Notes under the pieces: model-generated
Seen by the model: the letters and a program-made list of their open reading frames with translations, nothing else
The model's database searches: none
Told to the model about the DNA's origin: nothing
Translations under genes and position numbers: made by a program
Assembly: GCF_902859945.1 (NCBI RefSeq)
Contig: NZ_CADIKL010000018.1
Span: forward strand, 1-64,000
Source of the DNA: Paraburkholderia caffeinitolerans
GTDB taxonomy: Bacteria; Pseudomonadota; Gammaproteobacteria; Burkholderiales; Burkholderiaceae
Length of the DNA: 64,000 nucleotides
Reading direction: 5' to 3'
In this document: positions 25,012-33,821 of the stretch, piece by piece
Position numbering within the stretch: position 1 is the stretch's first letter
Layout of the letters: every line of letters starts with the position of its first letter

Positions 25012-27060
25012 TTACTCCACGCTTTCGCCGCGCGCCTTGTGCTGCGCCGCGAGCTTGTCCTGCTGTGCGGGCGGCACGGGGTCGTAGTGGCTTAGCTGGA
25101 TGCTGTAGTTGCCGTGGCCGCCCGCCAGCGAGTTCAGGCGCGACTGGTAGTCGTTGAGCTCGGCGAGCGGCACCTTGCCCGCAATCACCATGGCATGGCC
25201 GCCCGCCGTGCGCGTGCCGTGCACCTGGCCGCGCCGCGAGGAGAGGTCGCCGATGATGTCGCCCATGGCTGCTTCGGGCGTCATCACCTCGATGTCGACG
25301 ATGGGTTCGAGCACGATGGGCTGCGCCTTGAGCACCGCATCGATAAACGCCTTGCGCCCAGCCGTAACGAACGCCACTTCCTTCGAGTCGACCGGATGGC
25401 TCTTGCCGTCGTATACGGTCACGCGCACGTCCTGCATCGGGAAGCCCGCGAGCGGCCCGTTTTCAATCACCTGCTGAATGCCTTTCTCGACGGCGGGAAT
25501 GAACTGCGAGGGAATCGCGCCGCCCTTGACCGCATCGACGAATTCGAACCCCGCGCCGCGCGGCAGCGGCTCCACGCGCAGCATGACCTCGCCGAACTGG
25601 CCCGCGCCGCCGGTCTGCTTCTTGTGGCGGCAATGGCCTTCCGCCTTGCCGCCGATGGTCTCGCGCCACGCGATGGTGGGCGGCCGCGTGATCACTTCGA
25701 GCTTGTGCTGTTCCGTGAGCCGTTCAAGCATGTAGCGCAGATGCAGCTCGCCCAGGCCGTGCACGACGGTCTCGTTGGTGCCCTCGGGATGCTCGATCAG
25801 CAAACAGGGATCTTCGGCGGCGAGCTTTTGCAGGACCTCCCAGAGCCGCTGCTCGTGGCCGCGCCGCGCCGGCTCGATCGCGAGACCGTAGATCGGATTG
25901 GGAAACTCGCATGGCGTGAGGTGGATGTCGCCGTCCTCGGGGGCGTCGTGCAGCACGTCGTCGAAGCTGATGTCGTCGGCCTTGGCCACCGCGCAGATAT
26001 TGCCGGGGCCGGCGCGCTGGATCTCCGTGTGATCCTTGCCTTGCAGCATCAGCAGATGCGCGACCTTGAAGGGCTGGCGGCCGTTGCCGATATACAGCTG
26101 GCTGTCGCGCGTGACCGTGCCCTGATGAATGCGGAACACGGCCACCTTGCCGATGTACGGGTCCACCACGATCTTGAACACATGCGCGAGCACGTGCTTG
26201 TCCGGGTCCGGCTCCGCTTGCACGGGTGTGCGCTTGCCCTCGGCCTCGCGATAGAACATCGGCGGGTTGCCCTCGGTGACGTTGGGCAGGAGACGCACGA
26301 ACACGTCGAGCAATTGTGCAATGCCCGCGCCCGTTGCCGCCGAAGTGAAGCACACGGGCACCAGATGCCCTTCGCGCAGCGCGCGCTCGAATGGCTCGTG
26401 CAATTGCTCGGGGCGAATGGCTTCGCCCTGCTCCAGATACAGCTCCATTAATTCGGGGTCCAGTTCGATGACCTGGTCCACGAGCGCATTGTGCGCGGCT
26501 TCCACCGAATGAAAATCGGCCGCACCCGAGGGATTGAAAAAACAGTCCACCACGTCGCTGGCGTTTTGCGCAGGCAGATTGATGGGCAGGCACTGCTTGC
26601 CGAACAGCTCCTGAATTTGCTCGAGCAGGCCGGGAAGATCGACTTTTTCGCCGTCGATGCCGTTCACGACGATCATCCGGCACAGCTTGCGCTGCTGCGC
26701 CCAGCTCATCATGCGGCTGGTGGTCATTTCAATGCCGGTGCGTGCGTCGATCACGACGGCCGCGGTTTCCACCGCTTCGAGCGCGCTGATGGACAGGCCC
26801 GCGAAGTCGGGGTAGCCCGGTGTATCGAGCAGGAAAATGCGCGTGTCCTGGTAGTCCAGGTGCGCGAGCGCGGAATTAAGCGAGTGATGGTATTTGCGCT
26901 CGAGTGGATCGAAATCGCACAGGGCGGTGCCGCGATTCACGCTGCCCGGTGCGTGGAGCGCGCCGCCCTGATGGAGCAGCGCTTCAGCGAGCGAGGTCTT
27001 GCCGCAACCGGCGTGCCCGACGAGCGCGACAGTACGGATGGCTTCGGGGGTGAAATCCAT
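25012..27060 (-). CDS. Elongation factor G-like GTPase (EF-G2 type)
   Basis: 682 residues with all EF-G domains. G1 is GHAGCGKTS (15-23), G3 is DTPGYPDF (79-86); domains II-V follow (ERLTEQHKLEVITRPPTIAWRET, KQTGGAGQFGEVMLRVEP, VTPEAAMGDIIGDLSSRRG). The G4 motif reads NGID (133-136), not NKxD. It is standalone, away from the str operon, so it is a divergent second EF-G of the class annotated as FusA-like or EF-G2, perhaps working in ribosome recycling or stress rather than normal elongation. It converges on the barrel gene. The upstream side is the edge of an integrase-bearing region. Confidence 0.93.
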   Translation of the reverse strand: MDFTPEAIRTVALVGHAGCGKTSLAEALLHQGGALHAPGSVNRGTALCDFDPLERKYHHSLNSALAHLDYQDTRIFLLDTPGYPDFAGLSISALEAVETAAVVIDARTGIEMTTSRMMSWAQQRKLCRMIVVNGIDGEKVDLPGLLEQIQELFGKQCLPINLPAQNASDVVDCFFNPSGAADFHSVEAAHNALVDQVIELDPELMELYLEQGEAIRPEQLHEPFERALREGHLVPVCFTSAATGAGIAQLLDVFVRLLPNVTEGNPPMFYREAEGKRTPVQAEPDPDKHVLAHVFKIVVDPYIGKVAVFRIHQGTVTRDSQLYIGNGRQPFKVAHLLMLQGKDHTEIQRAGPGNICAVAKADDISFDDVLHDAPEDGDIHLTPCEFPNPIYGLAIEPARRGHEQRLWEVLQKLAAEDPCLLIEHPEGTNETVVHGLGELHLRYMLERLTEQHKLEVITRPPTIAWRETIGGKAEGHCRHKKQTGGAGQFGEVMLRVEPLPRGAGFEFVDAVKGGAIPSQFIPAVEKGIQQVIENGPLAGFPMQDVRVTVYDGKSHPVDSKEVAFVTAGRKAFIDAVLKAQPIVLEPIVDIEVMTPEAAMGDIIGDLSSRRGQVHGTRTAGGHAMVIAGKVPLAELNDYQSRLNSLAGGHGNYSIQLSHYDPVPPAQQDKLAAQHKARGESVE

Positions 27061-27236
27061 TTGTCGATCCCTTGTTGTGCAGGTTCATCCAGGGTGGCCT
27101 ACAATTTTTCTGTAAATCCACTGCATAATCAATACGTTGTCACCATTATTAGCCTGATTTGATCCATTTTGATCCGACTGCTACCCAGTATCGGATGGTG
27201 GGCTGGATGGTGGGTCAAAATATTGGGGAATGCCCT

Positions 27237-28502
27237 ATGCCCATGCTTACCGACCGCGCGCTACGCAGCCTGAAACCTGACGATGGGCCGCTCACCGATA
27301 GTCAGGTGCCCGGACTGATGATCCGCCCCAATGCCAACGGCGGCAAGTGGGCGCTACGCTACGTGAGCCCTACGACGCGCAAGCGCCGTGAAATGGGATT
27401 GGGCGTGTACCCGTCCACGTCGCTGCGCGACGCCCGAGTGCGCGCGCTGGCGATGCGCAGCCAGATCGACAGCGGTCACGACCCAATCCAGGAGCGCGGA
27501 CTTGAGCAGGTGATCGCCGAGCGGGAGGTAAATGTGCCCACGTTCCTGCAGGCCGCCGAGAAAACACACGAGAAGGCTAAGAGCGGCTGGAAGCATGCGG
27601 ACGGTAGAAACGCGCGGCGGTGGCTCAGTAGCGTAAAAATGCACCTCGCGCCGCTGCTGGAGTGTCGCGTCGATACCCTCAAGCCGCGCGACTTTTCCGA
27701 TGCGCTCGCGTCTGCGTGGATTGAGTGTCCACGTGTCGCGGATAACGTCTTTCAGCGCGCTAGCGCGATCATGGAATGGGCTTTCGCGGCGTACCCAGAG
27801 TACGTGATGTGTAATCCGGTGCCGAGCGCGCGCGCCTTGCTGCCGAGTCGAAGCGCGCGGCAGTCGAAGCCCAAACATCACCCTGCGATCCCGCACACCG
27901 ATGCACCCGCATTCGTACGCGCGCACCTTGCGGGCATCGGGCCGCACGACGTGACGCGCGCGTGCACGTTCGTGCTGCTGCACACGGCGGTTCGCCCAGC
28001 CGAGGTGCGCGGCATGGAGTGGGGTGAACTTGATCTTGATCGTGCGCGGTGGCTGATCCCCGCGGAGCGGATGAAAGGTGGCGTCGAACACGATGTGCCG
28101 CTTGTCCCCGAGGTAGTGAGCCTGCTGCGCGCGATGCGCGAAATACAAGTGCACGATCGGTACGTTTTCCCGAACGTGACCAACACCGGGCCGCTTTCTG
28201 ACGTGGACTTGCAGACGTTCTTTCGGAAAACGGGCATTGTGTCGGATACCCCCGGCCGAACTCCTGTTCCTCATGGATGTCGTGCGTGCTTTCGCGGTTG
28301 GGTGGATGCCAAAGGCTATGATCCCAGACTTGGCGAGCGCCAGCTTGCGCACCGGCTACGTGGAGAGACCGCGGTGGCATATCAACGAGATACGATGTTT
28401 GAGCGCCGGGCGATACTCATGGGAGCATGGACGAATTACCTGTACGGGCGGGCAGCGGCAGGTGACAACGCGATCCCGCTTAACGTGAGCGCAGCGGCAT
28501 AA
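27237..28502 (+). CDS. Tyrosine-recombinase integrase, P4/DUF4102 type
   Basis: 421 residues from the ATG at 27237 (GGGGA eight bases upstream). N-terminal DUF4102-like arm-binding segment (MLTDRALRSLKPDDGPLTDSQVPGLMIRPN, KWALRYVSPTTRKRREMGLGVYPSTSLRDAR), core-binding domain, then catalytic residues: Arg in HTAVRPAEVRGMEW, HxxR in HGCRACFRGW, and Tyr in AYQRDTMFERR. The second His box reads AHRLRG. Such integrases insert islands at tRNA or other conserved 3' ends; no tRNA is visible here. It heads the accessory region, next to the EF-G2 promoter. Confidence 0.93.
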   Translation: MPMLTDRALRSLKPDDGPLTDSQVPGLMIRPNANGGKWALRYVSPTTRKRREMGLGVYPSTSLRDARVRALAMRSQIDSGHDPIQERGLEQVIAEREVNVPTFLQAAEKTHEKAKSGWKHADGRNARRWLSSVKMHLAPLLECRVDTLKPRDFSDALASAWIECPRVADNVFQRASAIMEWAFAAYPEYVMCNPVPSARALLPSRSARQSKPKHHPAIPHTDAPAFVRAHLAGIGPHDVTRACTFVLLHTAVRPAEVRGMEWGELDLDRARWLIPAERMKGGVEHDVPLVPEVVSLLRAMREIQVHDRYVFPNVTNTGPLSDVDLQTFFRKTGIVSDTPGRTPVPHGCRACFRGWVDAKGYDPRLGERQLAHRLRGETAVAYQRDTMFERRAILMGAWTNYLYGRAAAGDNAIPLNVSAAA

Positions 28503-28507
28503 AAGCC

Positions 28508-28800
28508 CCCGGTCTTGTGGACAACATGCCAAAAGTTGGACATCAGTTCTCCCGTCGCCCGGTATGACTCTTGACGTAGTCGAGGACTTCGATGTTCCAC
28601 TGCCTCCAGCAGAGCACTGGGGAACTCGGCTTCGGACGTGGTCCGATATGACTTGGTAAATAGGTTCTTCATAAAATTGTCGAAGTCACAGGGCCAAGCC
28701 TTCTGGATGGCCAACGAGGTCGGATCGTCCTTCGAATGATTTATCCATGTCAGCAGTGTGTTCCAACTCGTGGTTCCGGCCTTGACTGCCCCTAATTTTC
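28508..28800 (-). other. Possible orphan or decayed coding fragment, antisense between integrase and GNAT gene
   Basis: A minus-strand frame across this 320-bp gap reads like protein (GWRKLGAVKAGTTSWNTLLTWINHSKDDPTSLAIQKAWPCDFDNFMKNLFTKSYRTT), with mixed hydrophobic and Trp-rich content unlike most shadow frames here. There is no clear start unless it reaches into the 5' part of the GNAT gene. I recognise no family. It could be the tail of a decayed island gene. Confidence 0.25.
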
Positions 28801-28823
28801 TCCATCCTTCTTGAGATCCGTAT

Positions 28824-29435
28824 ATGTTGACGCTTCGCTGCTTGGAAAACGAATTCCTCGCTGAAGACGAAGAGCCTTCGCGGTTCATATTCGAAAATTC
28901 TGGGAAATTATTGCTGACGCACGAAGATGACGAGGAGGTTGAAATAGGATCTTTCAGTGTGAAATACGTCGATGTCACAGGCGCGATAACGGAGGGAGAA
29001 TCCATCTTTGATGTTTTCGACAGCGACAGCACGTGCATCCAGTATTTTGAGGCGTTGTATGGCACGGACGAGGACATAAAGCCCCGGGTCGCTCGTCTTG
29101 CACATGGCGACAGCTGTTTGTGGAATCCTAGTCTGCTTATCCTGGACCGGTTAGTCGTTCACCGCGAGTACCGGGGAAGTGGCCTCGGACTGGTTGCGCT
29201 TCGTGGTCTGATACACAGGTTTCGCACGGGAGCTGGCCTGATCGCACTGAAGGCGTTTCCGCTGCAATTCGAGGGGAATCACCGAGAAAAGCCCGAGGGA
29301 AGTGATGAAATAAAGCTTGGTTATGACCAGTTTGATGTACCGATGCCCAAAGCTTCCTCCAAGTTACGAAGCTATTATCGCCAGGTAGGCTTCGTCCAAG
29401 TACCGCGCACGCCGTTCATGGTGAGGTCTCCGTAA
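28824..29435 (+). CDS. GNAT-fold acetyltransferase-like protein
   Basis: 203 residues. The core LLILDRLVVHREYRGSGLGLVALRGLIHRF carries the acetyl-CoA pyrophosphate-binding pattern R-G-x-G-x-G/A (YRGSGLG), followed by a beta4 equivalent (GLIALKAFPLQFE) and a late LRSYYRQVGFVQVP helix-strand that closes the GNAT fold. The N-terminal ~90 residues are acidic and unlike common GNATs. Base composition is less GC-rich than the flanks, suggesting transfer with the island. Could be a toxin-like or protein-modifying GNAT; substrate unknown. Confidence 0.68.
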   Translation: MLTLRCLENEFLAEDEEPSRFIFENSGKLLLTHEDDEEVEIGSFSVKYVDVTGAITEGESIFDVFDSDSTCIQYFEALYGTDEDIKPRVARLAHGDSCLWNPSLLILDRLVVHREYRGSGLGLVALRGLIHRFRTGAGLIALKAFPLQFEGNHREKPEGSDEIKLGYDQFDVPMPKASSKLRSYYRQVGFVQVPRTPFMVRSP

Positions 29436-30095
29436 GGGATTCCAGAACTCACGCATGAACCGGGTGCGCTTCTGCCGGCGAGCCGGCATTCGCCAGCCCT
29501 TCTTGCATACGCACGACGCTATCGGCATGAGCAGGGATTGATCACTGGCGCTGTAAACGCTGCGAGCGGAGTTATAGCCTCTGTCTCACTATATCGGGCT
29601 TACGAGCGCTGCGCATTTACTGAACCAGAACGTCTGCAAATGCAGTCTCTCTTTCCGCATTTGCTCGAAGCCCTGAGGATATGCTAGCGACTTGAAGCGG
29701 AGCGCATCAGACAGGTTGACGCCGGCTGCGGCTGGAGTATTGCCATGGCGGACCTTGGCGGAGCTTTTTGCTTTGCGGAAGAAAAGTTCGTCACGCTGAT
29801 GAAATCTGAGTGGCCGGGCGCCTCGCCCCATGCTCTCCCAATTGAACTATTCAATTCTCTACAGCGGACACCTCGCCTGGCAATTTACGGCCATGCCATC
29901 GTTGTTGCCCCTTTTCTAACGAAGACTCTGATTTTTCTGCGGGCACGTCTGCGCGAGCCAATCGACAGCCTCACGAGACGTGAACGCGAAATTGCAGAAC
30001 TTGTTGTGGTCGGTGATTTTGCCTTCGACGGATATCTCGATGACCGGCCAATCGGGAGTGGTGTGACACAGGATCATGGCGAGACCCCGAGCTAG
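29436..30095 (+). pseudogene. LuxR-family regulator, degraded
   Basis: One frame continues from just after the GNAT stop through a TAG at 29685-29687 and on to 30095. It encodes AYARRYRHEQGLITGAVNAASG, CAFTEPERLQMQSLFPHLLEALR, then the start of a LuxR HTH (SLTRREREIAELVV). After VVVGDF the recognition helix is lost and the frame ends in unrelated residues, so there is both a nonsense codon and a 3' lesion. Intact relatives are ~350-residue ligand-binding LuxR regulators. The piece downstream of the stop (from ATG 29745) could be mistaken for a 116-residue gene. Confidence 0.72.
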
Positions 30096-30255
30096 GGGGG
30101 CGTTACACGCTCAGGCACGGATGAGGCTCGACGCGGAGCCATTGTTCGCGTAGGCTTTTCAAGAGTTCCGTCCTTCACGCGCGCGCTGAAATCCTGTGAA
30201 GAAAGACTCGATTCAAACACCTGTTTGCGCGGTATCTTGCGAAAGGCTACCGACC

Positions 30256-31254
30256 ATGGATGACATCTCTCCGCAGGCCTTTATCGATGCCACGATGGCC
30301 TACCAGAAGACGGCCGCGGTGAAAGCCGCAGTGGCGCTCGATCTGTTCACCGCGATCGCCGACGAAGACGGCGACTTGGAGCGTATAGCCGAGCGGGTAA
30401 AGGCCGCCAAGCGCGGTGTGCGCATACTCTGCGACTTCCTGGCCGTGCACGGATTTCTGCAGAAGGAAACGGGACAGTATCGATTGACGCCGTCGACTTC
30501 GGCATTCCTGACGACTTCCTCTCCCGCCTGGATAGGAAGCATCGTGGATTTCCTCGCGGCCCCCGAAATGACGGCACTGTGGCTCGAGGACCCGGTCGCG
30601 TTCGTTCGCAACGGCGGTGCCTTGGGACTGGGCAACATCGCCCCCGACCATCCCGTCTGGGTGAAGTTTGCACGGTCGATGGCACCCTTCGTGGCCCAAA
30701 CCGCGCAGAGCATCGCGCAACAGGTGAGCGTGTGGCCTCAGGCACCGACGCGCGTGCTGGATGTGGCGGCAGGGCATGGGCTGTTCGGAATCGCGATCGC
30801 CAAGGCGATCCCCGGCGCGGAAGTCGTGGCGACCGACTGGCAGCCGGTTCTTGAGGTCGCGATGGAGCACGCCGTAGCTGCCGGAGTCAATTCGCGTTAC
30901 CGCACGGTCGCCGGCAGTGCGTTCGAAGTCGATTGGGGTACGAATTTCGATCTGGCTCTGGTTACGAACTTCCTGCACCACTTCGATCCGCCAACCTGCG
31001 TCGAAATACTCTCGAAAGTCCGCAAGAGCCTCGGTCCCGCAGGGCGAGCGCTGGCGGTGGAGTTTGTCCCAGACGAGAATCGCGTGTCGCCGCCCTTCGC
31101 CGCCGCGTTCTCATTTGTGATGCTTGCATCCACGCCGCAAGGCGACGCGTATACCGCGCGCGAGCTTGAGCAGATGGGCCGCGAAGCTGGCTTTTCCAAC
31201 GTCAGTGTGACGCCCCTGCCACCTTCACCGGAAGCTCTCGTTACATTCGAATAG
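30256..31254 (+). CDS. SAM-dependent O-methyltransferase (acetylserotonin/hydroxyneurosporene type)
   Basis: 332 residues from the ATG at 30256; a GTG at 30196 adds 20 uncharacteristic residues. The N-terminal dimerisation winged helix (AFIDATMAYQKTAAVKAAVALDLFTAIA, RGVRILCDFLAVHGFLQKETGQYRLT) precedes a Rossmann methyltransferase domain with motif I VLDVAAGHGLFGIAIAKAIPGAEV and FDLALVTNFLHHFDPP. It methylates a small molecule, probably a hydroxyl group. No biosynthetic neighbours are visible, so the substrate is unknown. Confidence 0.88.
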   Translation: MDDISPQAFIDATMAYQKTAAVKAAVALDLFTAIADEDGDLERIAERVKAAKRGVRILCDFLAVHGFLQKETGQYRLTPSTSAFLTTSSPAWIGSIVDFLAAPEMTALWLEDPVAFVRNGGALGLGNIAPDHPVWVKFARSMAPFVAQTAQSIAQQVSVWPQAPTRVLDVAAGHGLFGIAIAKAIPGAEVVATDWQPVLEVAMEHAVAAGVNSRYRTVAGSAFEVDWGTNFDLALVTNFLHHFDPPTCVEILSKVRKSLGPAGRALAVEFVPDENRVSPPFAAAFSFVMLASTPQGDAYTARELEQMGREAGFSNVSVTPLPPSPEALVTFE

Positions 31255-31719
31255 CACACACCTGGTACGCGATGGAAGGTCGCGACCGAGGTGCCGCGGC
31301 CTTGGAGCACGTGGTCAACTGTGAGATGTGCTGAACGCCGGTACCCAACTCACTCTGGTCAGACAACTTTCTCCAAAACGGTCAGTCAGCCAGGTCCAGA
31401 TTTTGCAAAGTGGAGTGCCACGAAGGGGCCGTTGGCGACCTCACCCAATCGGCCAGTTGAGCCGTTCGCCCTTGCGGCCAACCGCACATTCAAATGGCCG
31501 TCCCGCGTCAGACATCGGACCTTCCGATGCTGGCGATCAGAATCATCGAGCATGGTTGTCTCGGCTCGCTGGTGGGCTAATTTACCTGTCCGGGAAAGCG
31601 GGGGAAGGCCACAGTGCCCATCGCACGATAGTAAAAAAATTATCAAGATTTCATGTCGGCCGGGCACGCGGTATGCGCGAGCTTTTTGAGAACGTTAAAA
31701 AACCGTCGTATTGACTGTC
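31255..31719. other. 465-bp stretch without a recognisable gene
   Basis: Several overlapping open frames exist on both strands (for example 31291-31689 and 31386-31667 minus), but none shows a domain, a ribosome-binding site or consistent codon bias. It probably holds the upstream region of the RlpA-like gene and degraded island sequence. Confidence 0.5.
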
Positions 31720-32196
31720 ATGTGGTCTATGGTGCTATCCCTCCGCTATTTGGCAGTTTTGGGAATCTGCGTTTTATTCGCCGCTTGCGGACAGTTTGGG
31801 TCCGAACATACTGCGTGCAGGGTTGATTCCTGTCGGATGCGACACGAGATAGTGCAATCCGGCGATGCCTCATGGTATTCGGAAAAATTCCAGGGACATC
31901 TGACCGCGAGTGGAGAGCGCTTTGATGCCGGCGCACTAACGGCTGCCCATCGGACATTGCCGCTCGGCAGCTATGTGCGCGTCAGGTCGTTGGCAACCGG
32001 AAAGTCGGTTGTCGTGCGCATCAACGATCGCGGACCATACATCAAAAATCGAATTATCGATCTCTCCTATGCTGCGGCGAGGACGTTGGGTTTGACAAAC
32101 GCACGGTCGATGCGAGTTCAGATCGAACGTGTGGAGAACACGGCGAACACGCAGGCGGAGTCGGATGGCGGCGGAATCTTGACGACGGGAAGGTAA
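31720..32196 (+). CDS. RlpA-like septal/lytic-transglycosylase family lipoprotein
   Basis: 158 residues from the ATG at 31720. A lipoprotein signal ends in the lipobox LFAACG. The double-psi beta-barrel of RlpA is clear: GDASWYSEKFQGHLTASGERFDAGALTAAHRTLPLGSYVRVRSLATGKSVVVRINDRGPYIKNRIIDLSYAAARTLGL in overlapping segments, with the conserved Asp of INDRGP. RlpA cleaves peptide-free glycan at septa; short single-domain members lack SPOR. It probably sits in the outer membrane facing the periplasm. No Shine-Dalgarno is obvious. Confidence 0.86.
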   Translation: MWSMVLSLRYLAVLGICVLFAACGQFGSEHTACRVDSCRMRHEIVQSGDASWYSEKFQGHLTASGERFDAGALTAAHRTLPLGSYVRVRSLATGKSVVVRINDRGPYIKNRIIDLSYAAARTLGLTNARSMRVQIERVENTANTQAESDGGGILTTGR

Positions 32197-32337
32197 AGGT
32201 TGGCGTGAAATTGCCGTGTCCGCACAACTCGATGAGATCGTGAGGACAAGCGCAGAAGCCTCGGGCGTCGCCGGCTTCCCACGCATCGGCGAGTGGCTCG
32301 CGCGGCGCGCGTAAGCGCCAGGCGTCGGCGCGGACCC

Positions 32338-32570
32338 TCATCCGAAATAGCTGATCCCCGAGACAATCATGAGCAGGTTCACCACCCGCGCGAAGTGATT
32401 GTCCGAGAGCCGCTGATAGAGCGTCATGCCGATCGCGGTGCCGAGCAGCGCCCCGGGGATGCACAGCAGGATGGCCGGGGCGAATCCGGTCTTGCCGCGG
32501 GAGTGCCGCATGAGACTGATGACCGCGAGCGTGGCGACCTGGGTGATCAGGATGAACGGCTGATATACAT
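32338..32570 (-). pseudogene. TauE/SafE (TSUP) exporter, C-terminal remnant
   Basis: The minus strand translates as FILITQVATLAVISLMRHSRGK, GFAPAILLCIPGALLGTAIGMTLYQRLSDNHFARVVNLLMIVSGISYFG followed by a stop at 32338. This is the last two helices of a TSUP/TauE permease. In-frame stops upstream of about 32570 and no start mark it as a fragment. Just downstream of the RlpA-like gene, a short plus-strand frame (32217-32315) of unknown origin ends before it. Confidence 0.65.
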
Positions 32571-32668
32571 GGCCGGGCTACACGCGATCAACAGCGACAC
32601 TCCGCGCGAGTTGTGCAAGCGACCAGTGCTGGATCCCGGCGGTCGCGACAATCGAACGGAATTGTCAA

Positions 32669-32759
32669 CTTAACGTCGACAGCTGATTGGATTCGGAGAA
32701 TGCATTGGTATCCTGATCAATTGACAATATTGGCCGCGTCAACAACGGGCCATTGATGC
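32669..32759 (-). repeat. 91-bp inverted repeat, left copy
   Basis: Reverse complement matches 37623-37713 without gaps at 82 of 91 positions. The best-conserved stretch covers CCAATATTGTCAATTGATCA. Its inner end abuts the IS6-like remnant. Either an inverted duplication or the two ends of a mobilised unit. Confidence 0.85.
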
Positions 32760-32774
32760 CACGCCGCGAGACTC

Positions 32775-32903
32775 GCCCGCAGTTGTAGGCGATGGCGTTG
32801 TCGAGCAGCAGTTCCGCGATGTCGCGCAGGCTCAGGTTGAAGCGAATGTACCAGCGAACAGCGCAACTGATGACGCTCGCGGGGAAACGCTGGCCGTGGT
32901 AGA
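32775..32903 (-). mobile_element. IS6-family transposase, N-terminal fragment
   Basis: Minus strand reads SLYHGQRFPASVISCAVRWYIRFNLSLRDIAELLLDNAI, the N-terminal HTH region of IS6-family transposases (normally LYRRHRFPxEIIxxAVWLYxRFxLSxRDVEELL). It runs into the inverted repeat and has a stop immediately upstream, so only ~43 codons remain. Confidence 0.7.
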
Positions 32904-33164
32904 GCGATTATTTCATCGGGCCATGCGATCGGGCCATGCTATCGGGCTCACGCGACGTCGACAATGGACGAAGCACGGCTTCGAACTCGTCTCATTGAGT
33001 CGCTACCGGCCAGAGTTGACAATCCCCCTCGATCTATCTGCACAGCGACGAGGTCAAGCGCGCGCATCAGATCGGCGAGGCGTTTGGCAGAATCAGATGA
33101 ATATCCACACGCCCAAGCGCGCACGCAGGTGTGCGCGCGCCTATAAGCCGGCCGCATCGAACGT

Positions 33165-33728
33165 CTAGGCGAGCAGCCGCAAGACTTCCCCGAGCGACAG
33201 CACGGTTGTGCGCGAATCGAATGCGGTGGCGAACAGGTGTTCATGCACGACCTGATCCGGGTCGTAACAACATTCCTTGACCGTGTACAGACGGAAGTCC
33301 GCATCGCTTGCATACGCGACCGAAGACAACACCACACCGGTCGACGCGATGCCGACCATGATCAGCGAATCGACGCCTTGTGCCGAAAGTCGCACCTCCA
33401 GATCGGTGCCGAAGAACACGCTGGCGCGGTGCGCGACGATGAGCGGTTCATTGGCCTGCTGGCCCAACTCCGGCGCGATCCGGTCGTCGACAAAGCGGCC
33501 CAGTTGCTTGATGCCCTGTCCATTCTTGTTCAACGGGCTGACTTCCGGATAGCCCGGGCTGAACCGCAGATTGGCGAAATAAACGCCGATGCCTTTGGCC
33601 CGTGCCGCGTCGCAGAGTTTACGCGTATTGGCCAGCAAGTCCGGCGCCACCGATGGAAAGAGCCCGAGAATGTCGGTCTGATAATGCATGACGACAAGCG
33701 CGGTTCGCGCCGGCGCGATTGCCTCCAT
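33165..33728 (-). CDS. Isochorismatase-family protein lacking the catalytic cysteine
   Basis: 187 residues from the ATG at 33728, with AGGAG eight bases upstream. Cysteine-hydrolase fold: TALVVMHYQTDILGLFPSVAPDLLANTRKLCDAARAKGIGVYFANLRF, VAHRASVFFGTDLEVRLSAQGVDSLIMVGIASTGVVLSSVAYASD. The nucleophile position usually written TxxCVxxT reads TGVVLSS, the first Asp position reads VMHYQ, and the Lys region is HRAS, so the usual Asp-Lys-Cys triad looks absent. It is downstream of, and probably co-transcribed with, the SDR gene. It may be a pseudo-enzyme or use other chemistry. Confidence 0.85.
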   Translation of the reverse strand: MEAIAPARTALVVMHYQTDILGLFPSVAPDLLANTRKLCDAARAKGIGVYFANLRFSPGYPEVSPLNKNGQGIKQLGRFVDDRIAPELGQQANEPLIVAHRASVFFGTDLEVRLSAQGVDSLIMVGIASTGVVLSSVAYASDADFRLYTVKECCYDPDQVVHEHLFATAFDSRTTVLSLGEVLRLLA

Positions 33729-33821
33729 TTGCACATCTCCTTTCGGGCGCCTAATCGCCCATTCGCCCTTAACGCGACAACCCATAAGATTGACCGGTGG
33801 CTCTCGTGTGGTCAACGAATC

